Shown: positions 13,855 to 26,405 of the stretch, piece after piece | How positions within the stretch are numbered: the stretch's first letter is position 1 | How the letters are laid out: each line of letters starts with the position of its first letter | DNA from: Davidsoniella eucalypti | Taxonomy: Eukaryota > Ascomycota > Sordariomycetes > Microascales > Ceratocystidaceae | Direction: 5' to 3' | Assembly (NCBI GenBank): GCA_004009845.1 | Contig: RMBW01000001.1 | Location: 496,001 to 560,000 of the forward strand | DNA length: 64,000 bases | Translations under genes and position numbers: made by a program | The notes under the pieces: model-generated | What the model saw: only the letters and a program-made list of their open reading frames with translations | Databases searched by the model: none | Told to the model about the DNA's origin: nothing

Positions 13855-15109
13855 ACTTAGTAAAAGGATGAAGGCTGGCATCTCATTAGTGACATCGTTC
13901 GGATGAACTTTGACAACAATACATAACAATGAATGTCCTTAATCTGACTATCCAAAAATTCAATGCACCAGTACTGGTTCATGTAAGAGCTGAAACATAA
14001 ATATTGCCTTGAAATCAATAGCTCTACCGTTAATTAGATTGATTATAAAGCCCGGGCAGTCCGGCATAGTATTCATATCAGAAAAGTTTTCTGAGCTAGC
14101 TAATAGGCATGGAATACATGTAGCTAGTATGATCTATACATATGTGTATATACATTTCTTGCCAACAGTACATGATTTTTTACCTTGTCAATGTTGTGCA
14201 AGATAAATCCTCAGTCCTCCCTACCTGTTGATACTACTACGAACTACAAGAAAACAAAGCAACGTGTAGCACATCATCTAGGACCGAGAAAATAATTCCA
14301 TATCCATACCATCGGGATATGTAAACTTCCATTCCGACGCAATGACTTTGCAAGCTTTTTTTCTCCTTCTCTTACAAGTCAATATTGTTGATTACTACAA
14401 AGACAAAATGCACCAATAGTGGTCATGATATATATACTATCCTATCTTGTTATGTGGCATAGTCTACACCGAAAAGAGATACAGATCAAGTAAAGATGAT
14501 ACCAAAAACACAAGGAAGTCAAGGAAGTCAGAGGCGACAGTTCGGGGATTTTTTTTTTTCAAAGACCTATCCTCATGATAATCCGTGCTTCCTCAGCCGT
14601 TATTCTAGGCCGAAATAGAAGTTCATCGGAACGTTTGTATCTACCCCGGGCTATATTTTGTCCATTCACGATTCGCACCTTGCTCGTATTGATAAATAAA
14701 GCAGGTTCAGTGTCTGTGCTATCTGCAGAGCTCGGATCTTTCACGGTGTGAATCATTACCTGAGAACATCCTCCAAAAAGCACATTTAAGTACATCCATT
14801 GCAATATAACAATGCTCCGGTTTAAGGCTTCAGTAGGCCGCCAACCCTCCTCCAGCAACAACCTAAAATTTACGCTAATGAAACTTCAACTTTCAATCAA
14901 TCATACTAGTAGTTAGAAGATAATTACTATGTTTTCAACAAGTTTTTATTATTGAAAAATTTACTAAGAAATCAAAACTCACGCTTTTATGTATCCCGAT
15001 TTACTGTATCCTCATTTGCTATTTCCTCACCTGTTGTCTCCCGTAGAAGCTCCCCATTACAGTTTGCACAGAAATGCGAATGAACATTGACATTTCTAGA
15101 CTAATTTCT

Positions 15110-15860
15110 TCACGAAATTTGGCGTCGGGTAGGTAATACTTCTATCACACCATTTTCCCGAAGTCTTTCGCAGGAATTCCGCAGTCGTGCCTCTGCAGAT
15201 CTAATTCTCGTGATCACTTTAATACAGTTTTCAAGTAATACTCGATTATCATATAAAGGCAAAGCGCCCCGTGACATTTTGACGACTCCATTATAGATGA
15301 GTCTTTTGTCTAGCCCATTGTTGATAGACTCTAGAATTAAATTAGTCATCTCAACAAACCGCTCTTTAGTTTAGGGAGTTTGAAGATTATCAAACCCGAC
15401 ATCTTGAGAGTCTTCATTCTGGGAAGGTGGTGTGGAAGGACGAGGGGCATAGCGTTCTTGCCGGTCAAGCAATGGTTGGAGAACTACTAGAGGGTTACAT
15501 AGAAAGATTCCAGTCTTCTTGAATGTTGATCTGATTCTTGTGCATGGCCTTCTACCGACCTTCTGCCGACCTTCTGCCGTACTTAGGTAATCAGTCCAAA
15601 GAAAGGTATCTTTGGTGATTTTGCGGTAGCCAGATGAAATGATTTCATGGAGAGCTTGGGAATAAGCCAACTTAATTGGCTGGAAAACACAAACATCAAG
15701 GGGTTGGAGGAAATGGGTTGTATGAGAAGGAAGACAGAATGGGATGATTTTGTACTCCCAGCATTTCGAAACAAACTCAAAAGACTCGAGGCGTGACCAT
15801 CAAGGAGTAGTAGAGAGTATAAACCCTTGCGACGATTGGCAATACACTCATTAAATATAT
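15110..15860 (-). pseudogene. decayed pogo/Fot1-type (Tc1-mariner superfamily) DDE transposase
   Basis: On the minus strand the conceptual translation, read across several frames, keeps the core of a fungal pogo/Tigger-type transposase. It runs in this order: a YSLLLLDGHAS block (second DDE aspartate, about 15,780-15,820), FEFVSKCWEYKIIP, then PFCLPSHTTHFLQPLDV (about 15,680-15,735), then QPIKLAYSQALHEI and the downstream TFKKTGIFLCNP segment. After a break, 15,110-15,349 carries a C-terminal-like charged stretch. At least two frameshifts are visible between the DGH and LQPLD blocks, and an 11-bp tandem triplication (15,546-15,578) lies further downstream. The N-terminal DNA-binding part and first catalytic Asp were not found upstream to about 16,700, so the copy is truncated or unrecognisable there. 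Terminal inverted repeats were not located. The copy cannot encode an active enzyme. Confidence 0.8.
15546..15578. repeat. 11-bp tandem repeat, three units, inside the transposase relic
   Basis: Three adjoining 11-mers, the last two identical (GACCTTCTGCC) and the first differing at two positions, lie within the relic reading frame. Because 11 is not a multiple of three, gain of one unit shifts the frame, so the expansion may be one of the inactivating changes. Confidence 0.7.
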
Positions 15861-18800
15861 GTCGTGGCGTGATAACGACGTCGCCCCGTACAACAGATCG
15901 ATGGCTCTACTAGATGCTTTTGTCTGAGTCCAAGTTTTCATTGGCATACTGCATGTTATGATCGTTTTCAAGCTGGCTTCTTGTCCATGAAGGCGCATGG
16001 ATTCGGCTTTGCCTGGGCTTTCATGATCACTTGTGTCACGTGCTTCCTGACTATTGACGAACTTGTGTCCGCAATTGTTAAGCGCCGCCCTGGTCCTTTA
16101 CGCAGTGGAGACGCGACCAAGGGAAAATATGTCTTCATTGCCATAATGAATAGTTGTGTTTGACGACATGGCGTTGATTTTTGTGCGAGTTGACAAAAGG
16201 GAGTTGCTCCTGCTAGAAGGAATATCGTCCGAAGCTAGTCAATGGTAGCTACTGTGTTTGGGTAAATTAATGTCAACATAATTATGGTCCCAGTTTTTTT
16301 GTCTTCACTCAGTTACCACTAAGTTCAATATCTTATGTAACAATATAACGATTTATCTTAGTCATATCGTGATCTCGTGGAACGATTTGTTTCTTGCTAA
16401 CCCTTTTATCTCTCGTATAATGGTAGCTGAGCCGACCTTTTTTCGGGGAAAATATTCCTTTTGTTTCAAACTAGCTTCTCATACTATATAGTTAACTAGT
16501 TAGCTCTTAGCTGTGCTTCCGCAAATATACATTATTTTTTATGGTGGATACATATCAAATATTTACCCATCTAACTTACCAACAAGCTTACTATGAAAAT
16601 CATCAGGCGGCGAGTTTCAAAAATATTCACAGGGTTTGTCCTTGTAACAGCAGCATGTACATACATGTGGTAAATCGACGATATCCCAGAAACTAACCAC
16701 AGCATCGTCTACGCCCGCAAGCCAGGTAGTTGCTTGTTGATCAACGGCTCTAAAAGAGAAAAAAAAAAGCAGGTATCAGAGTAGCTAGCTCAAATTATCG
16801 AAACAGCCCTTGCAGGCCCTAACACTGCAGGGGGCCCTTTTATCAGCTGTTATGATGTCCATATATGTGAGATGCTAGTATCATGAAGAGCATGGAAAGA
16901 AAAAAAAATTGCACTTCTTTGTTTCAAACTTTCAAGAGTCCTTTTTTCAATCACAAATATGGGCCCAGGCCCTTGGTTCACTTCTCTGGGGAACCAACTG
17001 TCATCACATCACATAAACCTCTGTTTATTCCGCTCCTGAGGCCAGCCTAGCCTATGGCTAAAATTCGGATGATTGTACTATATCTCTTGCCCAGTTTGGC
17101 CTTGCCAGGCGACTGACTTGTTTCGAACTAGCCATGTCCCTGCAGCCTAGTTCAACCCAGTTGTAGCTAAATCATGTGCAGATGAAAAACATGACCAGAT
17201 ATGTGCTTGCTATTCTAACAGTCTCCTATATCACTCCTTCATTGCATAGTGACTAGGGGAAGAGAACTTGATTCCATCTGAGTTAGTGCGGGCGTTGACT
17301 TGAGGCATTATGCTAGGCAATATATGGAGATATTTACACATGTACTAGTTTGTGTTCTCTTTGCTTTTTTGAGTTTTCAATAAGAGAATGCAGGTATCAA
17401 CTAGATAACTCCATCACTATTGGAAAGATCAGCCCTAATTATCGATATCCTAGTATGTACCATTTTAATCTAACACATTCCCTTTACATAAGTAACATGC
17501 ATTGCATCATCTAGCCTCAGTATACAAATAATGAGGCAAGAGGAAGCGTCAAAGGAGTTATGATAGGTAAAAGACACGGAGCTTTCTGGAGATGGTGTCT
17601 CCAGTCCATTCTTCTCCTCTTTTTTCGGCTGCTTCCTTTGACCCTCATGTTTATAGTGTTCCTCTATCAACCGTAATGCATCCTATCAATAAGTTATCAT
17701 GCCATAACTTGGTCTTTTGGCCATTCTTGACTTATGCGAACCAACCCCTCAATGCCGTTATATTGTAATATACTTAGCTATAGATATTATCCTTCGGTAG
17801 CTACAGTCATTTCTATGAATACGTACGTGTAGTAGAATCCTAATCCATTTCCCTCCTTCCGATGAGTATCTTGGGTTTGTCTTTTGAATTTTTATTCCTT
17901 CTCATCCTCAAAGTCCAAGCGCGCCGCAATTGTCTGGTTGGTAGCTTCCGACAGATTGGCTTCTTCCAATCAATTGTCTATCACACAAACTCTATTCTTT
18001 GTTGGATTGGCGAAGCACAGCATAAATGTAAGGTAGACAATTACATGTATCTATAGTAGGTACATATCCTGTCCTAAGCTTCGTCGCCATACGCCCGTAC
18101 GGCTTCTTAGTGCCGTGCTATTGTCTGAGATTGAGCGGATTATGCAAGCTCATAGGCGTACCTAAGGCGCATCTCTCGGATAAAACTATACACTGCGAAT
18201 ACGGGACGATTTTAGTAATTCCACTATTACTATAGCTCCCCTCGTCAACGTGAGATATACGGCGGAAATAGATGTGTTATTACATATGCTAGGCAGCATC
18301 AGTCAGTTTCCAGCACGCGCTAGTAAGCACGTGAAGGGCCACTAGAGACAATGATGAAAGCCGCCTTTATAAACTAGAGGTGGCTATGATTTGATTTTTC
18401 CATCACTAGTACACAGATCTAGACTTGTCTTGGCGACTATTATTCGACAATGGCCAAGCACCGTAAAATCCTGGGACTTGGCAACAGGGTATCTTTTTGG
18501 GTAATGTATGACATATAAAAGAAAATACTTCAAAGGTAGGGTTTCTGATCTCTTCGATACCCTGCTTTAGTTGTGTATATGTGTGATAGATGATATGTAT
18601 TACGCATTACACTTCCATGCTAATATAGCGTCTTATATTGCACTGTTTGTTACCACATTAAATACTAGTACATGATGTTCGGAGAAATGTATGCAATTTT
18701 GTAGGAAGAAAGCGACCTCGTTCTCGACTGATACAACATGTTGCTGTTGTTGTTCTCGCAAAACCCCTCACCCAGTATCACTGCTATCACCAATAGGGCT

Positions 18801-20095
18801 GACTGCCGTTAATGGTGCATTATGCGGGCAAGTTTGACTCCGCTTTTAGTAAAGTCAGCCGACAAGGTGGCACCATCAAAACAAGATAGGATTTAATATC
18901 TATATTACTTATAGTCACGTATACGGAAGATGGAGTCGAAGTTGAGGCATTGAGATAGAAGAAGATGTGTTGCTATTTGTCTTCTGATCAACGACGAGTC
19001 CTAGACGGACTCTTTGTTCTTTTTCATTGGCACTTCTCCAAAGTCTAGAAATCCGTCTAGGCCCATATACATATGCAAGCTCTAACAGTACTCATTAGGT
19101 ACAACTAGACTCGGTATATCACGACGAGACTTAACAAGTGAAACTGACCGAAAGAACATCACATGCTAGTCTTTCAATTGCCTGCCGTTTCTGAGGCGGA
19201 CTTCTTAATTTTGTTTTCTCTCTCTAGATCTTGCTTGGCACATCCTCAGCGGGACATCGCAATATGAATCGTTACCAGCGTATGTTTTATGTTTCCCATG
19301 TATTTGTTTCTTTTATTAATTTCTTTACTCGCTTCCGACGCATCCCTCTGACGCAAATCTACGTATTCTTTCAAGGCGTGTCCACCACAGCCAAACGGCC
19401 TAATTGCCCGGCATGAGATGATACATACATTCAATTATGGGATTAGCAACATTCGTGTTGTTAGATTCATCTGGTTTGGCAGGTGTCCCCCTTTCTGTCG
19501 ACCGTCCGTGTTATCCCTCTTTACCTTCTACTTCTCTATTTATCCCCTTTCTTTTTCTCATGTATGATGACCTAGTATACACTATATTCAAAGTATACAC
19601 ATAGTGCTAGTAAAGTTAGTTATCCTGACTAGACCCCCTGTGCCTATATTACTTAGCTTAGAGACCCGCTTTTTTTCGCTCCCGCTTTCCGATAACCAAG
19701 AGCCGACTGATCGGACCGCCTACTAAAGTACTATTGGTTAGTCTTTTCGTCTGACTGCTACTAACTATGCACTATAAAAGGCATCGGCCTCACGGCTACT
19801 GACTTCTATTTGTACATGCAGATATACCAGTATAAATATTATGTAAACTTACTCGCCAAGCAACCTTTCATTTAGCTGTTCTACTTCACAGCAAACAAAT
19901 TTCTACTTTATAGTAGTTTATGAGTGACTACTTGACCTAGGCCAATGCTTGCTTATGAAATCCTCCCCACTTCCCTTAAAAAAGAACCCCCCCTCGATTC
20001 ATTTCTTCACTGCAAGCTAAAGTAAAATCGCCCACTTTGTTTTGCTGACCTTCCCTTTTTCTGACTGCCTAGCAAGCCTAGTCGGATTGCCCTAT

Positions 20096-20117
20096 ATTAT
20101 GTGATCAGTCACATAAT
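20096..20117. repeat. perfect 9-bp inverted repeat with 4-nt spacer
   Basis: ATTATGTGA and TCACATAAT are perfect complements separated by TCAG, giving an almost fully palindromic 22-mer. No gene adjoins it. It could be a protein-binding site, a remnant of element ends, or chance; nothing nearby decides between these. Confidence 0.6.
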
Positions 20118-20907
20118 GTAACTATTGTTTACCAAAAAGGTCAGAAGCAATATCTTTCTGGAATAATACCAGAAGCCGTCTCTTTACAGGATTTTTTGTA
20201 TGCACACCGACAAATCAGTAGCTGTTTCACTTGCAATCGTTAGTGTTTTTTTTTTTTCATTTGTCCGAGAGGTGCAGTTGCTCATAATATCGGTTTCTTC
20301 AACATATGTATGGCTCATGTTTGAATTGTTTGAATCATATTATGTGCTGTCAAATTATCACTTGTGTCTTACATGAACTCTTTTTGACCGTTCGCGGCAT
20401 TATCTTCCGACCTGACCTGACTATATTTTAACGTTTACCTGGATCACTAAGATAATACGACGCGAGTATCATCTTCCGATTGAATATCAACTGTTATAAA
20501 GAAAAGAAACAAAGGTTCCTTCACTAGTAAAACCCCATTTCTGGAGGCACGCCATGATTCCAAGATTTATATTCCTATCCATTGGTAAAGAGGCTAGTTT
20601 TATTATATTATTTATTTCCGTTGTGCAGAATGTGGGAACAACCCACAAGGCTAGAAATCTCCATATTGTCTGATATAGCGGCCCACAACAAGCATGTTTT
20701 TACATCTTTAACTTATTTATATTTTCGTCGTAGGGTTCTATTAGTACGCATGTCACAGAAAGTAGTAACTATTGATACTGATTATCTACTAGACCATTCC
20801 GTACTTAGCTCTTGTCTGCTGATTACTATACTATAGTAGCCCATCAGATAGCAATATTACATTTCTTGTTGACGTAGTTTTGGAGCCTGTACAACTGATT
20901 GTGAATA

Positions 20908-20939
20908 GGCCCGGGCTATAGGGCCTAAGAACCCGGGCC
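20908..20939. repeat. GC-rich 8-bp inverted repeat
   Basis: GGCCCGGG (20,908-20,915) and CCCGGGCC (20,932-20,939) are exact complements around a 16-nt spacer. Stretches this GC-rich are unusual in the surrounding AT-leaning DNA. The role is unknown. Confidence 0.55.
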
Positions 20940-21455
20940 ATGAACACGAGCAAGGCCATAGCATATCGAGTTGTCCGAGATCCGAGCCGTTGGGAACAAG
21001 GGCCTAGGATTAATTCACTGATATCGTTTTCTCGCATTCGCCCACCTGGTTAGAGCACTATTCACAACCCTATATACATTTATGCAGTAGTAGTGGCAGG
21101 GCTTATGTGATGATAATAGTCTCTCTTTCGTGTCAATACCAACCGTGTGTATCAAACTGTACTTTTAATCAGAAGTGTCCCTTAGACTTTTGACAAGACA
21201 ATAAGCGAGACACCCGCCTTGTCGTGTAAAGCTCATACAGATATATTGATACTAGAGAAATTCGCCACCGTTCTATGATTAACCTTTGCTAGCGGAATAA
21301 TAATAAATGTAAAGGACAATAACAAAAGAAAAATACGAAACAACCCCTCTAGTGTTCCACGGCGATCTCCAGGGCATCATCTTAGAATAGAATCGAGCTA
21401 ATGAGCTTCCCACTACTTGCCGCACACGCTTTTTAGAATTTTTTTATATTCGTAA

Positions 21456-21483
21456 ATCTTATGGAGCTATAGAGCTATGAAGA
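21456..21483 (-). repeat. dispersed short repeat, copy B (inverted)
   Basis: The reverse complement matches the 28-base core of copy A (2,877-2,904) exactly, and the A/T-rich flank that follows in that orientation (down to about 21,430) is also similar. The opposite orientation relative to copies A and C argues against simple tandem origin. Confidence 0.7.
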
Positions 21484-24400
21484 TTGTCACACATGCTACA
21501 TGTTTGTGTTTTTGCTAACCCGTCTGCGAACGGCCTATGATCATCGGCTACAACCCTAGGGCTGTGCGAACTACTATAAAGAGTGATATGTTTGGTTTAC
21601 GTTTCAGGCGGTTGAAACCCCATGTTTCAAGTGCTCTCTCTTATCCTTTGTTAGTTCTGCATCATATTTGTTCTGATACTGTTCTATCGGAGTTTCTCCG
21701 TAAAAGTTGTATACTAGCAAACAACCAGGCTGATGTGTAGTAGCTTGTTAACACATCTATCTCTCTTTGTTATCTCCTTCGCGTTCGAACCAGTGCTGCT
21801 ACGACTCACTAGGCGTTTTTGCTACTAGACTTGCATGGTTTGACTTCCTGCTATAGTGTAGAGTTGTAGTCGACATGTGGCGGCATCTCCGGTGTTGCGC
21901 TCGGGATGTTTTCACACCTCCGGTTTTGTTTAGCTGTAGAGGTGGTATGGGAAGTGGGAGGGGAGGTGTTTATTGTGTACATCTTGCAATAAATAAGCAG
22001 AAGAAGTCTACAAAAGTAAATGCTACATATGACGGACAATGGTGTGTTTCTGTCTGCGTCTAATTCTTGCCTTCATCAAGGCATGGGAGGGTAACCCTTG
22101 TCAAGATACCTAGCTAGTCCATTATCCAAGAAGCTTTCATGTCGAGAGCACATATTTGTATAGACATGCACCCTTATCTTTACTACTTATCAAGCAATAT
22201 CGACATTCTGCACACCCCTCCCTCCCTCCAGGCCAAGACTACTGCTGCTAACAGTACTGGTAGAACTCCATATTGGCCTAGTAGCAACAGGGCAAACGGA
22301 CACTGCCAAGCACAGAATAGTCGATTTCACATAGCAGACATCATTAGCATGTATGCAAACGAAGAAAGGCCGAGCGGTTGTGTGTTTGTCTGTAGACGAA
22401 AAGCCAACATACAAAACAGCTACTGACTGCTAGTATGATTCTAAGAGATCAAGGGGCATTTTATGGATTTTGGTTGGAGATCATTATCAAGCATACTATT
22501 CTCGGCCTTGATACTACTCTTTGAAATGACCATCGGTCTACTTTTGTCCGCAAGGTGAGACCTTTCTAGTCCACACAGCTAGAAATGATGAACGCCTCCG
22601 ATGCCGCTAGAGCGTAGAAACTAATGAAGAAAAGGAAACATGAGCCGGGTTCCGTATCATTATAGCTTCTCCATTCTTTTCCTTCCATTTGATGCTGTCG
22701 ATGGAGTTCTAGAAGGCTTTCATATTGATAATGGCCTGCATGTCTTCATTGTATGATGCTAAAATAGTGCCAACATCCTATCAAAGACACTGCATATAAC
22801 GTACATTAGCTTGCGGTATTTACAGAGTATTTGAGTTATTGTTCACTACACTTGCATAGATTTGGTAGTAGTGCATAATTCTCTCACTATTTAGCAGAGT
22901 CTCAGCGACGTTCCCCATGGTTGAAGATACGGTACCAATAGGGCTACAGGCTGCATATCCTCACCGACTGTTTTGTGATATAAGAGGTGTTGATTGGGTC
23001 ATCACAACGGAGATGTGTCTACTCCATGCCATCATCCCTTTCCTATACTTGCATTCAGATGCTTATTTTAGTAGGGACTGATGTGATGATGTACAGATGA
23101 TGGTCCGGCAGACGGACTTGAACGATTGCGTTCGTTCGGCACAGACAGGGTTCGTCATGGCTTGGTGCGTGTTGTGTGCTTTGGTGGTGATGTATGTAGG
23201 ATAAGTCGACATACGTGCGTATTCGGCTGATACCACTAACGCTGCTACTACTTGACTATTTTCAACCACTATTTTCAACAGGCTTCAGCATATGAGTAAA
23301 CATTAACGAATGGAGAAAAGAATTGTTTCCCCTAGAGACCGTGTACTACATAGTTCATGTTTGACCTTTCTATTTTTACACTACTTACGCCGTGATTCTC
23401 TTGTCCGTGTATGCATTAGGGCTTGTCTACTTAGTGCATCACTTCGATATAAACAACTGCACATGAATGGCGTAATATGATGGCATCCTAGGCCCTGGAT
23501 CGAGATATTCTAGTGTCTGGCTATGTCTCTTGTTTCCACAAGTCATGAGACAACAACTTAGGAGTATGTTTCGAGTCTGAATTTTGGCTTTCAATGTGTC
23601 AATATTCCTTTCTGTCATTGACTTTAAGCTAGTTTTTGTACTGTTTGCGACATCTTTTGGAGAGGGCCTAGTTTCTCGAGCTGCTTGGCCGTCAAGGTCC
23701 CTGTTCCTGCCTATATTCAGCGGTAGGGGAACACTCTTTACGGCCCTTTATATCTGTATACTTTCAGGGAGGAGGTAGCAGATATCCTGAGACACTAAGT
23801 AGCTTACTATTCTGAACTGGATATCGCAGCACATCTTCCTTCGTCGCCTGGTGTCGAGAGCGGGACAGACCAGGTGTTTGTCCAGTATAGTAACAGTTGC
23901 TTTGCTCTGTGTTTCTATTTCTGGTTCTTAGATAATGTGTTTTGTTTGGATTTTGCACTACTACGTAATGGTTTACATCGACGTAAACCTTGGGGCCTCC
24001 GTGCGTGTTCGAGAAGATCTGGAAAGTCCTTCATGGAATGCGTGTACAAATAAATATAAAACAACCATGACTTCCGTATAGGCAATTAATCGGCGCCATA
24101 GAATGCAAAACAACAAAATTATAACAGAGCGTAATCTCGATCTGCCATTCCTACTGCTCACTCTCAGGCGTATCGTGAATGACAGACCCTGATACTTGAT
24201 ATTGCTTGTACAGTACATATAGCCCTAGTCCTAATCATATCTGCTCTGGGCCTTAGTTATCCTTTGTATCACTCCCTATGGTGTAGATAATGGTGACTAG
24301 TAGCTCTACTGTGAGCAGATCATACGATTACTCAACTATCATTACTTCCATGCTCCTGGTCATACTCGATTACTTGAGAAGACCTCTACGTAAAGATAGA

Positions 24401-24873
24401 TGAACAGACCCTTGTCACAACAAAAAAACATGGATCAAGGCCCTATAAACAAAAGCACTGAGTTTCCTTTCTGTTTCCTTCTTTTCTTTTTTTCTCTTCA
24501 TCTTGTTTGACTTGGGAGGGAATACGAAAGCAGCAAAACAAAAATAAAACCAAAAATCACAGGCTAGTCACTGCCCCGAGACCGAGAAGGAATCGGTAGA
24601 TGAGCTCCATGGTTTCACCGGTCTCTATAACGGGGAGGCTCAGGTGTGTAGTTTGAAGCATAATTTTTTTTTCTTCAAGCTGCTAGTAATACACCTTTGT
24701 GACTTTGTTTATATCCGTAGATCGATTGGAAACAGCGTCGAGGCTGGCATAATTTCATTGTGTAGAAATAGATTTTGAAGATATCACGCCAATGTCCCAT
24801 GCTAAAACATGCTTCTTTCTGTGCTCTTACTTTTGAGTATCCAGCATTTTGCTTCTTTTGTTCCTATCACCGT

Positions 24874-24887
24874 CCCCCCCCCCCCCC
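24874..24887 (+). repeat. C14 homopolymer
   Basis: Fourteen consecutive C residues are followed by TACCCCCACTCC. The tract is prone to slippage and to sequencing error. It gives rise to overlapping proline-rich open frames that I do not regard as genes. Confidence 0.8.
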
Positions 24888-26376
24888 TACCCCCACTCCG
24901 TTCATATCATTTACTATTAACTCGCTTAGATCACAAAGAAACCCGACTGGCTGGGAAGGTATCAAAAGTAATCAGCGGAACTACTAATGCTGGCCCTGTC
25001 CGTTGAACTAAATCTAAACGATAGGCCATACAAACACAGAAAAGGCCTCACGTCGTTGAAAGCGGTCACAGTAAGACCACCGAGATAAATGCAACTTTGG
25101 CCATCGGAGAGAAGATAGTTGTGCTTATGGATAGTAAGAGATCACGGTGGAAGTAACAGTCCCCACGTCCACATGGGTCTATCTCGATCCGCTACTACAA
25201 CTATCTTCATCCTAGTGGGAAGCTACAACTTCAGTGCACCTACTTCCGGATTCTGGACCGTCTTGTTTGTCGGCATGTGGATATCAAAATGTATTTCTAT
25301 TTCTGGTGTGAAGAATCGAGATCTTGGTACGAGATAGCCCCGTCTGTTTTCTCCTCCTGCTCCATTTTGGCTGGACTTCTAGTCCCCCACGGGAATATGC
25401 AAAGGTACATAATCACGATTTTACTCCTGGCGCTAGCTTTCTCGTCACCTATTTATCTTGCTTTGGCTAACGCACTGTTGCGTTCTACGCTCAGGCTCAC
25501 ACTCACAACATGGCAATATATATTCAGTACCTCCTTGATGGTGGATGACACCTCACAGACCATTTTGCGATACAGCTAAAGTTAACAAGCCTTGTCAACA
25601 TTGTGCTATACAAGTACGTTCTTATTGTTTGGCACGTAAAGCCATCCACGGAGCGAGATTTACAAAATGGCCACTCCTGATCTCAAGGAAGGCAAACTCC
25701 AATCCGTTCATATCAAGACTGTTAAACCGCCCTGCAAAAGACGGTGGGCGCCCATTTATATTGATGTTTGTGGACTGCCAACAATAGAAACCTCCCCCTT
25801 ATTCGTCATTGGGTTTAGCCTGGATACAACGCCACTCAAGTCGTAGCAAATAAGCTAAGATTGTGATCAAAGAATTACCAAGCCAGGTTATCGTGAAGAA
25901 AAGGAAGTGGCTAAAACTAATGCTTCCATTTTTCTTAGCCATAACTCGGCATTTCTTGGAAACATCGGTTTAACACTATGCCAAGACTCGCGGTTTGATA
26001 GAAGATGGCTTTTTCCAACTTCTTTGAGTCTTCAAGTGGCGGAGCCAATAAACCAATACGGATTCGGCATAAACCCTTGTTACTGTCGATATAGAGTAGT
26101 AATGGCAATGGTAGAAGTCACTAATAGCGGCGGTCGGTCTAAACAAGACAGCGAGGATATCGAAAAGTTCTCGAGGCTGGGTAAGCACTGTAGCACTGCC
26201 GCCATTCTGGTCGAAACACTGGGGATTTTGGGTGCAAACACTGCTATAGTATACGCCCGCCAAATCTCGCCAAGCTTCTCATCTAGTGGCCTTGCCTATA
26301 GTCATGATGTGTTATAGAGCTTGCTTCAGGTCACCAGTCCTCGAATAATCTTTGAGTCATATCTGTATCTCCAGGT

Positions 26377-26405
26377 CAAAAATGATTGACCATGAATCAT
26401 TTTTG
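26377..26405. repeat. perfect 11-bp inverted repeat (hairpin)
   Basis: CAAAAATGATT (26,377-26,387) and AATCATTTTTG (26,395-26,405) pair without mismatch around a 7-nt loop. It lies in non-coding DNA, just downstream of the anonymous 136-codon frame ending at 26,317. It is the longest uninterrupted hairpin I noticed in the window. Confidence 0.65.

Larger units (their letters stand above)
1..15109. other. gene-poor region, no supported gene (left part of desert)
   Basis: I see no gene here. Open frames on both strands are short; the longest are about 140-160 codons (1,698-2,120 minus; 7,403-7,885 plus). The 7,403 frame begins at TTG rather than ATG, and neither translation shows a motif I recognise. 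No series of short exons with conserved residues could be joined by eye. The base composition is AT-leaning, with many CTAG and TAG/CTA words. What it does hold is listed separately: one copy of a dispersed repeat near 2.88 kb, a paired telomere-like word near 3.95 kb, and poly-A tracts near 13.6 and 13.84 kb. Non-coding transcripts cannot be excluded. Confidence 0.6.

Noticed and set aside
11663..14300. shared 15-mer GACCGAGAAAATAAT at about 11,664 and 14,282
   Set aside because: An exact 15-base match is about as frequent as expected by chance in 44 kb, and the flanks do not match.
14559..14861. 100-codon frame just beyond the transposase relic, minus strand
   Set aside because: Considered as part of the mobile element, but the translation shows nothing recognisable and no link to the relic.
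21040..21070. D-arm-like GGTTAGAGCACT
   Set aside because: No A-box start and no T-arm downstream.
24775..25006. overlapping proline-rich frames around the C14 tract
   Set aside because: Products of the homopolymer and its low-complexity flanks, present in more than one frame.
25907..26317. 136-codon open frame, plus strand
   Set aside because: Starts at GTG; composition and content do not support coding.
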